Shown: one piece after another, positions 1 through 10,627 of the stretch
Layout: each line of letters begins with the position of its first letter
Numbering within the stretch: the first letter of the stretch is position 1
Assembly: GCA_963556195.1 (NCBI GenBank)
Contig: OY744519.1
Span: 37,845,301 to 37,909,300, forward strand
Direction: 5' to 3'
Length of the DNA: 64,000 nucleotides
Source: Sepiola atlantica
Taxonomy: Eukaryota; Mollusca; Cephalopoda; Sepiida; Sepiolidae
Program-made: the position numbers and the translations under genes
Notes under the pieces: generated by a model
The model's input: the letters and a program-made list of their open reading frames with translations, nothing else
What the model was told of the DNA's origin: nothing
Database searches by the model: none

Positions 1-330
1 TTTGGGCCCAGACGCCAAAGATTTGATTTTTTTAAATGTTTCTTCATCTATGAACAAGAGTATGCAATTCCGCTTCTAACGAGCAATCAACCACTACCAG
101 ACGATCATTTAAAACAAAAATATGCCATAAACAGTGATTTTCCCCAAAATGCCCAAATAAGGTAATTTGAGCCCAGACGTGAATAAATTTTAATATTTTG
201 AATTTTTATTTTTCTATCACCAGGAGAATTCCATTCCGCTTCTAACAAGATGTCACCCACTATCGGACGATCATTTGTAGTCAACATATTTAATTTATTC
301 CCATATTTGCCATTCTGGGCGCAATGTGGC
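1..330. repeat. Two-unit tandem duplication, about 165-bp period
   Basis: Two diverged copies lie head to tail. Both start with GCCCAGACG (positions 6 and 171), and both contain TTCCGCTTCTAAC followed by an ACGATCATTT block. The family is not recognised. It could be the edge of a longer satellite cut by the window start. A GC-richer stretch follows, up to the first (TA)n tract. Confidence 0.6.
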
Positions 331-388
331 CGGCCCAACCCAACTTTTTAGGAGAGGCCCTTTCACTTTTATAACTGTCCCGCCGGTC

Positions 389-391
<3 letters not shown>

Positions 392-422
<31 letters not shown>
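392..422. repeat. (TA)n microsatellite
   Basis: Pure TA dinucleotide run directly after a GC-rich stretch (CCCGCCGGTCC). Confidence 0.95.
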
Positions 423-423
<1 letters not shown>

Positions 424-680
424 CTATACTTGGTATTGGGCACTTTTTAAAATATATATGTTTTAATTGTATCTTATCAATGCATGCAAACTTGTTTAAT
501 TATATATATAAATGCCGTTTTACTAAATATATATTTATATCTGAAAAGACATGTAACTTGTCTCGACATTGTGGCTATATAAAGCCGATCAAATAACTAT
601 ATCTCGGTCACGACTAAATATTTTCATATATATAAAGTTGTATAAATGTACATATAGTAAGTTATATAAGCATATGATAG

Positions 681-682
<2 letters not shown>

Positions 683-721
<39 letters not shown>
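683..721. repeat. (TA)n microsatellite
   Basis: Pure TA run. The [10 protein letters not shown] open frames over it are artefacts of the dinucleotide. The flanks to about 1.1 kb show nothing recognisable. Confidence 0.95.
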
Positions 722-723
<2 letters not shown>

Positions 724-1136
724 TATCTGTGAATGTGTGTACGTGTTTCTGTGTATATGTGCGTATACGTTTTTTATGTCGGTGTCTATTTGATAAAAGT
801 TTACCATATAATAGAATCGATATTTATCTACCTCCCACGTACCAGGAAAGAAAAAGAAAAATAAGGAAATGAGAAAAGAGGGAGTACTTTAGTTAAAACT
901 GTTATCCCGGCGTGTATTCGAGTGTGCTCTTTGAATGTCTGCGGGTGGCTTGTCTCGTTCACATCCGGTATGTAAGAGGCAAGAAACAATAACAAAGTAG
1001 TAGAAAAAAGAAACTGTGGTTGAATATTCGTCTGATAGGCAATATGTTTTAAGTGTCTGAATATACAATTAAATTATGTGATAGCAAGTGTGTCTGTAAA
1101 CATAGAAATACACACCCACTTACAGATACATCACCA

Positions 1137-1183
1137 TATACATATGTATATATATATATATACAGATACATATATATATACAC

Positions 1184-1260
<77 letters not shown>
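1137..1260. repeat. (TA)n microsatellite with CA/GA interruptions
   Basis: TA-rich run with scattered ACATAT and AGATAC interruptions, becoming pure TA from about 1197. Confidence 0.95.
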
Positions 1261-1262
<2 letters not shown>

Positions 1263-1395
1263 CATGTATACGCATACAAATATATAGCAACCTGTACACC
1301 TATCTATTAATTTACCGGTTTACAAGTGTACATATCTAGTAAGTTAAAAGTACGTGTATTGATGTGAGTGTGTCAGCGTTTGTGTTTGTAGGAAC

Positions 1396-1398
<3 letters not shown>

Positions 1399-1458
<60 letters not shown>

Positions 1459-1505
1459 GCATACATATATATATATGCATACATATATGCATACATATAT
1501 GCATT
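1399..1505. repeat. (TA)n followed by GCATACATATAT minisatellite
   Basis: Pure TA to about 1446, then several GCATACATATAT-type units to about 1505. Confidence 0.9.
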
Positions 1506-1719
1506 CAATATTAACATATACATTTGCACATTTGGAGATATAACAGACTGCTCAATGACGTTTGTAGGATGACATTTTTTATTACCTACGCTGCTATACA
1601 GTAATGTTTGGTATTAGCCCTTAACACATTATTACTGACTAAAGAACGGGTCATTCCGTAGCTCCAGGGAAGAATTGCTTATACAGCAATTACATTTTAA
1701 AAGGCTATAAAGCATATTA

Positions 1720-1721
<2 letters not shown>

Positions 1722-1815
<94 letters not shown>
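1722..1815. repeat. (TA)n microsatellite
   Basis: Long TA run with one ACAT interruption. Confidence 0.95.
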
Positions 1816-1816
<1 letters not shown>

Positions 1817-2035
1817 TTTACATTACAAATAAGTTGTTTTTCAATTAACTACAGTTGTGTTCTAACATCAATAAGATGCTAAGATGTATTTTATATCTTT
1901 ATATAATAAATTGAATACTTAGAACGGACATCCGTTTTTGTCAATGCACATCAGAATTCGATATCATTACATATATTTCAATTGACTAAAAACAAATAAG
2001 AATGTCGAATGTGAAAATACATTTCATTATAACTT

Positions 2036-2520
2036 ATGAGTGGATCGACGCTTATTCTCACTACTGCTATGTGTACTACCATCACCAGATCTCGACACTA
2101 CACTGTCTCTACAGGATACCAAGAACATTGTTGCTGTTGCAGTTCGCTCACAAACGGTCGACGTGGAAATAATCAAAATATTTATATAACAATGCCGGAT
2201 TCTTATTTTCACTGGAAAAGAACGAATGTTCATTCAAATAATTTAATTTATTATATAAAAAAAATGTTGGTGCCTTATTGATTTCTTAAAAAACATTGTA
2301 TTTAATTTAAAAATAAATTCATTCAAAAATTAAAAATAATTCAACCTATCAGCGAAGTGATGCTTATTTTAACTACTGCTATGTGTACTACCATCACACG
2401 ATCTCGACATTACACTGTATTCAGATTAAACCAAGGAGAGCGTCCTTGTCGGCAGTTCCTTCCCAAACAATCGGCGTGAGAAAAATAATATATATAACAA
2501 TGTCGGATTCTTATTTTCCT
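2036..2520. repeat. Two-copy direct repeat, about 312-bp period
   Basis: ACTACTGCTATGTGTACTAC occurs at 2060 and again at 2372, each followed by CATCAC, a GATCTCGACA-type block and later ATAACAATGNCGGATTC. The copies differ by substitutions and indels, so this is an old duplication or two members of one dispersed family. No coding signal is credible. Confidence 0.6.
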
Positions 2521-2586
2521 TCACAAAATTTGATTTATTTCATCTTTGAAAAGTCTTGGCATTCTAACAATTCTATTAACAAAATA

Positions 2587-2634
<48 letters not shown>
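2587..2634. repeat. (TA)n microsatellite
   Basis: Pure TA run just after the second copy of the 312-bp-period repeat. Confidence 0.95.
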
Positions 2635-2636
<2 letters not shown>

Positions 2637-2639
2637 ATT

Positions 2640-3290
2640 TTTATCATTGTTGCTGCTATAACCAATATTACATCATGTTAGTAAACATTAGTAATTTTTA
2701 ATAAATACTTTCATTATTTTCATTATTTTCATCATTGTATTTCTCAATTGTCAGCTGTTCTCAGCATATATACATTAATAAATAAATACATTAATAACAG
2801 TGATATGAAATCAAAATTTTAAAAAATAAAAAAAACGATAAAACATTAGACAAATAAAAAGGATAAAATGAAAAAAACTAAAAAGAAATAACAAGATTAG
2901 AGCTGAATTACTTAACACCTCCCCAGTCTTAACAACGCTAGAAAATGTCTCTTCCGGCTTACTGAAACATCAAGCACGACATTGACACGTCGATTGTAGC
3001 AACTAAAACACATAAACCCACTTCGCTCTCATCTTTTCTTTTTGTTCTCAACTATCAACGAGTATATGTTATGTTATTTAAATGTATATACTATTTGATT
3101 TTCCACAGTCTCAAACTTTACTACATCACTTTGCAAATGTTACATTTTCATTATTCCTTCCCTTTTTTCTCTTTTCCCATTACATTGTTCAAAACTATGC
3201 TTTGAGGTAAGGCTCGGATTTTAATTCTGTTTGATGAGATCTCAGTTTCTAACAACCGTAGATCGATAACATCGACATGCCAGTGTATGT
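2640..3290. other. AT-rich stretch with no recognisable gene
   Basis: A-rich low-complexity sequence (about 2800-2900), then mixed sequence with short ORFs only. I see no domain, RNA gene or repeat family. Confidence 0.5.
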
Positions 3291-3292
3291 GA

Positions 3293-3294
<2 letters not shown>

Positions 3295-3367
<73 letters not shown>
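3295..3367. repeat. (TA)n microsatellite
   Basis: Pure TA run. The following 3.37-3.89 kb is of more balanced composition but holds no ORF or motif that I recognise. Confidence 0.95.
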
Positions 3368-3370
<3 letters not shown>

Positions 3371-3896
3371 AACAGAAGAAGATGAAGCAACACGAATAGA
3401 GAGAGAAAGAGAGATAGTGTATGAATCAAATTAGCAGCCCTGTGAAATGTTTCGGAATGTTAAGCGCATTATGTCTGTAAGTGTATGTTAGCAATCACTG
3501 AGCCGTCGAACAAACGGTCGGTCGGTGAAAGTATGTGGAAGAAAAATAAGCGATAATTCGACTTTTGCTAGAGACGCCAATCACACGATTGGAATATATT
3601 CACGCATCTGCATCATGCGCACACACTAACAAATAGTTCAGAAAATATCGAGGTCGGTGCGGATATCCAGAAAAAAGAGCGGGGCTTTCTTCAAAATCTC
3701 CTTAACACATGGCGACAACCTTGTGGTTGGATTTTCAAAGTCCTTCTCTAGTTTAAGCCTCGCGCTTGGAGCCAGCAAAGCCGTGCATTAGTTTGTGTCA
3801 TATACAGCTGTCGTACTTTTTCTAAATGCTAGCGTATATGCATCGATGTTAAATCTGAAACACTCATCCTGTCATAGACCCGTACTTATGTACCAT

Positions 3897-3899
3897 ATG

Positions 3900-3935
<36 letters not shown>

Positions 3936-4088
3936 TGTATTTATATACATATATATATATGTGTATATATACATATGCATATATATATATGTATTTATAT
4001 ACATTTATATATATATGTGTGTGTATATATACATATATGTATATATATATATGTATATATATATATTTATATATATGTATATATATAA
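3897..4088. repeat. Complex TA/CA-rich simple repeat
   Basis: TATATATACATATGTAT-type units with several interruptions, more diverged than the pure TA tracts. Confidence 0.9.
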
Positions 4089-4169
4089 AGTAATCTAACA
4101 AAATATATAAGCATCAACTAATATAGTATAATTAGTGAAGTATCCGGATAAAAACTGAAGCTCAATATA

Positions 4170-4712
4170 CTGGATAGAGCATTATTTTTTATTTATTTAT
4201 TTATTTTTTTTTTTTGGCTAAGAAAGCATACGCACAAGCCATGTAAGATAGGCAAAAATTTAATCAGTGTACAAAAATAAATCAAGTTTTCTCTTGAAAG
4301 CACTGATAGTAGGCGCTTGGATGACCTCAGCGGGAAGCCTGTTCCAGGGGTTGACAGAACGAATTGAGAAGGATGCTTGACGCCTCTGAAGTCGAAATTT
4401 ACGACAGTAGAGCTTCTGGTCATGACCTCGAAGGCCTCTGTCTGGCGCACGAGTAAAGAATTCGTCAGCGGGGAGATTGATGAGCCCATTCAGGATTTTG
4501 TAAACCAGGATGAGGTCCCCTCGCATCCTTCGAATTTCGAGCGTCGGAAGTTGAAGACGGTGGAGTCTTTCTTCATACGAGAGATCGGCAAAGCCAGAAA
4601 TCATTTTGGTTGCACGCCTCTGGATGCGTTCAACATGAAGTATATCCTTTCGGAGATAGGGACTGCACGCCTCAACACCGTACTCCAGCAAAGGTCGAAC
4701 AAGCGTCGAACA
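4170..4712 (-). mobile_element. 5'-truncated LINE 3' end (CR1/L2-like)
   Basis: On the minus strand a 143-codon frame (4691 down to 4260) reads like the C-terminal tail after a non-LTR reverse transcriptase. It has LEYGVEACSPY, ERIQRRATKMI, a YEERL/LEIRRMRGDLI block, YKILNG, SVNPWNRLP and a final FKRKLD helix before the stop. Downstream on that strand comes an A-rich TAAATAAATAAA tail (plus 4170-4216), typical of a LINE 3' end. The RT catalytic core is absent, so this is a dead 5'-truncated insertion. Its 5' edge (about 4710) coincides with the start of the inverted repeat annotated next. Confidence 0.8.
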
Positions 4713-5880
4713 TTAATATTATGATATGTAATGAAATAATGAAATAAAGTGCTAATCAAATTCTATTAAGATTCAAAGTTCAAGCAAAGTATCTTAACGT
4801 CCTTAGCTCATGAGTTTTCAAATATAGTTCTTCTCCTCAGAGGACCATTACCGCAGTCATATTACTAAAGGTAACAAAATTACACTTTGAAAATATATAA
4901 AATAGATACAAAAATACATGAAAATATATAACATCAAATATATCTCCACAAAAACATATTTTTTTGTTAAATCTATACAATCTATCTGAGTAATATTATT
5001 TAAAAAAACATAAACAGGAAAGATATCCAGAAGGTTGACTAAAGATTGATTTAAGTGATGAGTGACATTCAAGATACGAGAAATTAAAAGAATTGAAAAA
5101 GTTGTCCAGCTGTGAGATGCGTCAGCCATCGATGAAGTGAAAAGTATCCAATGCTTGTGTTAATTATTACAACGATAAATAAATCAAATCAAATGATATA
5201 AAAAGTTCAATAAACTCATTCAAAATTCCTAAAATTTGATCTGAGCAGTACAAATCAACTCAAAGTTCTCTGGTTAAATCGAGAATCCGTTAAATCCGAA
5301 TTGAACAAAATTAAAATAGAATTGAGTCAACAAACACGGTCATATCTTCCCCTGGAGCGAATAAAAATAATTAAATGTTGAAAGTATTCACTCTTCCGCA
5401 AGCCAAATAAACAGGACACTTTTTCGCCGAATGGAAGGCGATACTAAAAGCGCTAAATGTCTGCTTATCCGAACGACGTTATCAGAGCGGAAGTTACATG
5501 TCTATTGTAACAAAGAAAGGAACGACATCCTGTATCGGCAAGCTTGTCAAATCAACTCAACTCAAAACCGGATGTTATTTGTCTAGGTCAAAAGAATAAG
5601 TCTAGGTCAAAGGAAAGGGGTAGGCATATTTAGTATGTTTTTGGGGTGATATATTTGATGTTATATATTTTCTTGTATTTTTGTATATATTTTTATATAT
5701 TTTCAAAGTGTAATTGTATTACCTGTAGTAATATCACTGCGGTTATGGTTCTCTGAGGAGAAGAATTCTCTTTGAAAACTCATGAGCTAAGGACATTTAA
5801 ATACTTCGCTTGAACTTTGAATTCTAATAAAATTTGATCAGCACCTTATTTTATTATTTCATTTGATATTATAATATATA
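4710..5880. repeat. Long inverted-repeat pair (foldback-like)
   Basis: The segment of about 4710-4950 is matched in reverse complement by about 5645-5880. Shared blocks include ATTCAAAGTTCAAG, CTTAGCTCATGAGTTTTCAA, TTACACTTTGAAAATATATA and ATATAACATCAAATATAT. The arms are roughly 235 bp and the spacer about 700 bp. This could be a non-autonomous transposon with long terminal inverted repeats, or two members of one dispersed family inserted head to head. I see no coding region in the spacer and found no clear target duplication. Confidence 0.65.
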
Positions 5881-5924
5881 TATGTATATATATACATATA
5901 TATATGTTAATATATATATATATG

Positions 5925-6001
<77 letters not shown>
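5871..6001. repeat. (TA)n then (GA)n compound microsatellite
   Basis: TA-rich run to about 5968, then GAGAGA to about 6001. The TA part touches the outer end of the right inverted-repeat arm. Confidence 0.95.
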
Positions 6002-6004
<3 letters not shown>

Positions 6005-6310
6005 GAAAGAGCGAGATAAAGAGAGAGAGAAGGAGTGAGAGACAGAGATACATATCTAAGAGAATAGATAATGAAGCTCGGGTTTACATTCGGCAGCCTT
6101 GTCACTCTGGCTTCTCATTTTTGTCCTTTAGTCCCTACATTTCATAAACGAGTTTTCTGACAATGAGGGAATAATTACTTTTTCCGGTGGTCAGAAATAA
6201 TCGAGCTAACACATATTGTGAGCAAGTTTACTTTTAACCTAAAATTATCATTTTCTTATTCAGCTCCTTACTTCAAATGTCTTCATGAATTGTTTGCAGC
6301 TATTACCATA

Positions 6311-6311
6311 A

Positions 6312-6389
<78 letters not shown>
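6311..6389. repeat. (TA)n microsatellite
   Basis: Pure TA run. Confidence 0.95.
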
Positions 6390-6395
<6 letters not shown>

Positions 6396-8780
6396 GTATC
6401 TACTTCCACACTGCCTTTAATTCAGATGGTACCTTAGTCATGGAAAGAAGCAACTAAAGTGGAAACTGTGCAAACTAACTGGGAGTGTGTATCTATATAG
6501 TACTTGACCGATTTTTCATATATGTTAAAGAACAACCTTTCTATGTGTTCAATTTAGTTTTCCCTTCTTTGGTTTACTTGTTCCAGGTTGAAATACTTAT
6601 GCGACAATTTCAGTTGACATCTCTCACATTTTTCATCGACTCAGTGTGGCTTTACGAACAGAAGAAGAATGTTATGATTATCTAAACTGAATTGTAAGCG
6701 GAGACGTAATGTAAATGGTATTTGTTTTTCTCACAATTTCGTGACCGAATGGAATCCCAGTACGACAATATGATACAAAGGAACATCAAATGTGCAAACG
6801 TAATCACATGAATGTTTCTGTCACATAAAATGAAAATAAATCATATTTACTTCTTCTATATATTCATATTCATTTCTGTAAAGCATCCATATAGAGCTTT
6901 ATTTTGAAAAAAGTAAATGTAATCAAAACACGTCGGATTATCACACACATTAATGTTGTAAAATGCCTGCCTAGAATTTATCAGTCTTGGTAAGAAAATA
7001 AAAATAGCTTATAAAATTTTTGTCGAGATATATTGTACACCTTTTATTTGTAATTTAGATACGTTTTCACCACAACTTACGCTATTAAACGCGACAAATG
7101 AAAATGTAGATATGTGTATACTTATTTCTTTGTCAATAAAATAACACACTTATTACTTTTCATACATTGGGCCTTACACTTACCTTACATATTTATCACT
7201 TGAAACAAGCAAATGTTTTAATAAATATTCATAGCGAATACTAACAATGGTTTACGCGTGACCTTGGTATTATATAATGATATAAATATCAATCTGTAAA
7301 AGATGTTATTATGTCTACACCTTCATATGCCTTTTCCATTCTCATATATAATAAAGTGAACTTGTCTTTTCCCCGCTTGCTTCAAAACAATTGGTATTTA
7401 ACAACGAGCGCTATAAAAATGTTCAATATAGTGACGCTTTATGCTAATGGTTGATGCGTGTTTTGGGAAATTATGTGTCAGTTATATTCGATACCATTAT
7501 TTCTTAAATAAATTCCGGCATACCTGGCAATATCAAATAAGTCACATACACAGGAATTTGGAGTAGCTGTTTACTACACAAAACATCTACTACTACCAGC
7601 ACCATCTTTTTACCGGGACGTATTTTTCATAAGATCAATGTTCGTCTTCGTCCGTCATTGTTTCCTTTTTCAATTCTGTGCTTCCCCCTAGAGCTTACTC
7701 TTTTTAATTTCACAGCGATTTGATTGGCTGGCAGCAATCCTATTCTAGAATAATGGATTATGATTGAGGAACACTAAACAACACGCAATTACAATTACAA
7801 CATGACGTCTTCTATTCCTCGATTAAGTAAACCTCCGTCATTTACAAAAACAATTGTCTTAATACAATAACTATATTTTTACCCAAAATATTACTTTTCA
7901 CATATACTTTATTTCTTCAAGTATAAACCATGTTCGATCTTTGATATACAGTAACAACGCTCTTCCAAACATTGTGACTGTATTCAGGAAATAAAGGAAT
8001 ATAGCATTGTATGTCACAATTTCGTTTGATGACAACGATAAGATATTTTCTCATGAACACAAACTATTTTAAACGGTTGTTATTATTAATTAATATAAGT
8101 TATATTCATGGATTTTCCCCGATTTATATAAGGTATTTATTTTCATAGTTTCACGGTTAAAGATTTTTCGACTGTTGAAAACCAGTTATTTAATAATTGC
8201 TTCAGTGTGAACATATTTCGCCTTCACACACATTACAGAATAAATAACATGCAGTGTTGCGACAGTTCGCAAGTAGGTCACCTTTTTGTTGTCTCGGTTA
8301 ATTGGTTTACAAGCAAGGCTTGTGTCCCGTCGTTGGCCGCAGAATATAAAATAATTAAGCAATAACTATTAACGTATCACTTCTGAAAGAAAACCAGAAA
8401 CGAACTCCAATATTTGTAATTTACGTAGCTCTAATAAGATGTAAATGGCTGTAAAAAGGAATCCCTCCCCCGTGAAACAAGGCTCAATAATTCTATTACA
8501 TATTAGCAGTTAATATATATATATATGTAAAAATGGTTTGATTGATATCTCAATTTAAATTGCTTTAAAATAATTATCCGTAATACAGATTTTCCAACAC
8601 ATAAGTTGTCGTTTTATGTTTAAGACTTATTAATGACAAGAGATGGGGTCGACATTTTTTTACAACAATTTATACGCCATTTTAATTACATATATCAGTT
8701 TAAGAGTCTCCTCTTCTGATGTTACTTTTCAGAAGTGATAATCTAATATTTATTTTTTATCATGAAAACATTCTTTTAAA
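6390..8780. other. Unannotated AT-rich region
   Basis: About 2.4 kb with only short ORFs, no recognisable protein domain, no RNA gene and no long repeat. It is ordinary non-coding sequence as far as I can read, possibly old decayed repeats. Confidence 0.5.
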
Positions 8781-8782
8781 TT

Positions 8783-8812
8783 ACTCCGGCAAACGCCGAG
8801 ACCCGAGTTCTG

Positions 8813-8815
<3 letters not shown>
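8783..8815 (+). mobile_element. Helitron-like 3' terminus
   Basis: TACTCCGGCAAACGCCGAG forms a short GC-rich hairpin (CTC-C-GGC, loop AAAC, GCC-GAG) and is followed after a few bases by CTGCTAT, then directly by (TA)n. A short GC hairpin near a CTRR-type end is the usual Helitron 3' signature. A related motif is at 15974. There is no RepHel coding sequence and no 5' end was found, so this is tentative. Confidence 0.35.
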
Positions 8816-8888
<73 letters not shown>

Positions 8889-8889
8889 G
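8813..8889. repeat. (TA)n then (TG)n microsatellite
   Basis: TA to about 8861, then TG to about 8889. Confidence 0.95.
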
Positions 8890-9049
8890 TAATTTTGTAC
8901 AACACATCAGTGATTTGCATAGACCTTAATGTCAGCTCTTGTAAATTGACACAACATATTGTGTTGACTTCTATAGTGTACGCATTTGCAGAATTTGAAA
9001 GTCTTTAAATTGATGAATTATGTATGTGTACATATAGAATTGTGAGTAA

Positions 9050-10120
9050 TCGATTCTTTTACGACTTCTCTGAAACTTGTTGCTGCCATGTTTTGTTTTT
9101 GTTCGATAAGTGTGTTTCCGACTTTGTACATACTACTTTCTAAAACTTCTCTTGCGAAAATTCTACTTTCAATGAAACATGTCGTCGCCTAGGATGTATT
9201 CACTTATTTCGAAACTGTTTTTTTTATTTGAATGTCATATGTTATATTAATTTTAATTTTATTCAAATACTATTGTAGTATCACCCCCGATTTTATTTGA
9301 GGACAGGGCGCTACTCTTTTATGCAAAAAAGCCAGAATTCATGCAAATACATAGATATTTTTTCTCCAAATATAAAAGAATACTTACGCATCTACATTTA
9401 CAACTTAATGGGGCTCGTTTTTACTTATTATTTTTTTTAATACACTTTATATAGGAAAGTGATCCGTCACAATGAACTCTAAATAATTATTTAATCTTTT
9501 CTTCATCTCTGTGATTTTTTTTATACTTGTTCTTACTTTAAGTTGTTCTATCTTTATCGGACAATAAACTAAGGGATGTGTACATCCATTCCATTTGTTT
9601 CTATCTGATAAGTGTTCTACTGATTAATGACGTAATAGTTTTTAAAAACTTCTTTTGCAAAAACTCAACAATGACGTTTGGAGACTTTAATCGGTATTTT
9701 AACAGATTTTATATTCAATTAAACATGTCGCCAACTAAGAAATATTTTCTCGTTTCGAAACTGTTCTTTTTTGTAGTTCATACGTAGTACAGATTTTCTA
9801 ACACATAAGTTGTTTTTTATCTTTAAGACTTATCCCTTACGGGAAATAGGAACGTTTTATTTTTATAACAACGTATATCAAATATTATTGTACTATTACA
9901 TCAACTGTTGTTCTGAGGGTACTTTTTTACGCAAATCAAACCATGTAAATTTATATATTTGCTAAAAATTAAAAACATAGGCTGAATGTGGAAGGCTCGT
10001 TTTTCTATTCCTTTTTTACGAAAAAAACATTTATATATAAAAGTGATTACCCTACGATAAAAGCTAAATTATTAAATGTTTCTTCCCTCTGTACATGTTC
10101 TAAGGCTGTTTAAATGTTAT
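9050..10120. repeat. Two-unit tandem repeat, about 545-bp period
   Basis: Blocks recur in order: AACTTCT...TGCRAAAA, CAAT-AAACATGTCG, TTTCGAAACTGTT (about 9209 and 9754), a GGGCTCGTTTT/AAGGCTCGTTTTT block and AAGTGAT. A related ACAGATTTTCNAACACATAAG block is also at about 8587 and 9791. The copies are well diverged. No protein is credible in either unit. Confidence 0.55.
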
Positions 10121-10408
10121 GTGCACGCAAAATAGCATTAAGTGAAGATTCCCCGGTTGAGTAACACAATCATCATCCTTTCTAGACAACATCATCCAAG
10201 TCTAGACAACATCTTCAATATGGTGCTTGTTCATATCTAAGATATTACTCATAAGATGATTAGTAGAACATTGACAAGATTACGTTATACGTAATACCCC
10301 TCCAGTCATTACTGCCTTAACACGTGAAATTAGCTATCAATAGTGTAGGCAAGCCTCAATTGTTCGGGTGTGTATCGCACATCTAAATAATTATTAATTT
10401 CAGTTCTG

Positions 10409-10627
10409 TTAGTATATTGTAGTTAATACTGTAGAAAGCCAGCCAACATGCCTCATGTTCTTTAATGCACCCGGAGGTACAGAAAAAGCAATTGTTACTA
10501 AGTTATGACTCTCAATAGTTAATTCAGAAGGCAAGATAACTGTGTATGTCGCGTCATCAAAACTTGCAGCATTTATTTTACCTGATGGTAGAACAGCTTT
10601 TCTTTTAACATATTTCATCCCAAACAA
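10409..10627 (-). other. Unrecognised short ORF beside LINE copy A
   Basis: A 72-codon minus-strand frame with fairly protein-like composition (SGKINAASFDDATYTVILPS, then ELTIESHNLVTIAFSVPPGA). I do not recognise it. Its N-terminal end runs into the 3' edge of LINE copy A. It could be an exon or a fragment of another transposon. Chance is also possible at this length. Confidence 0.2.
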
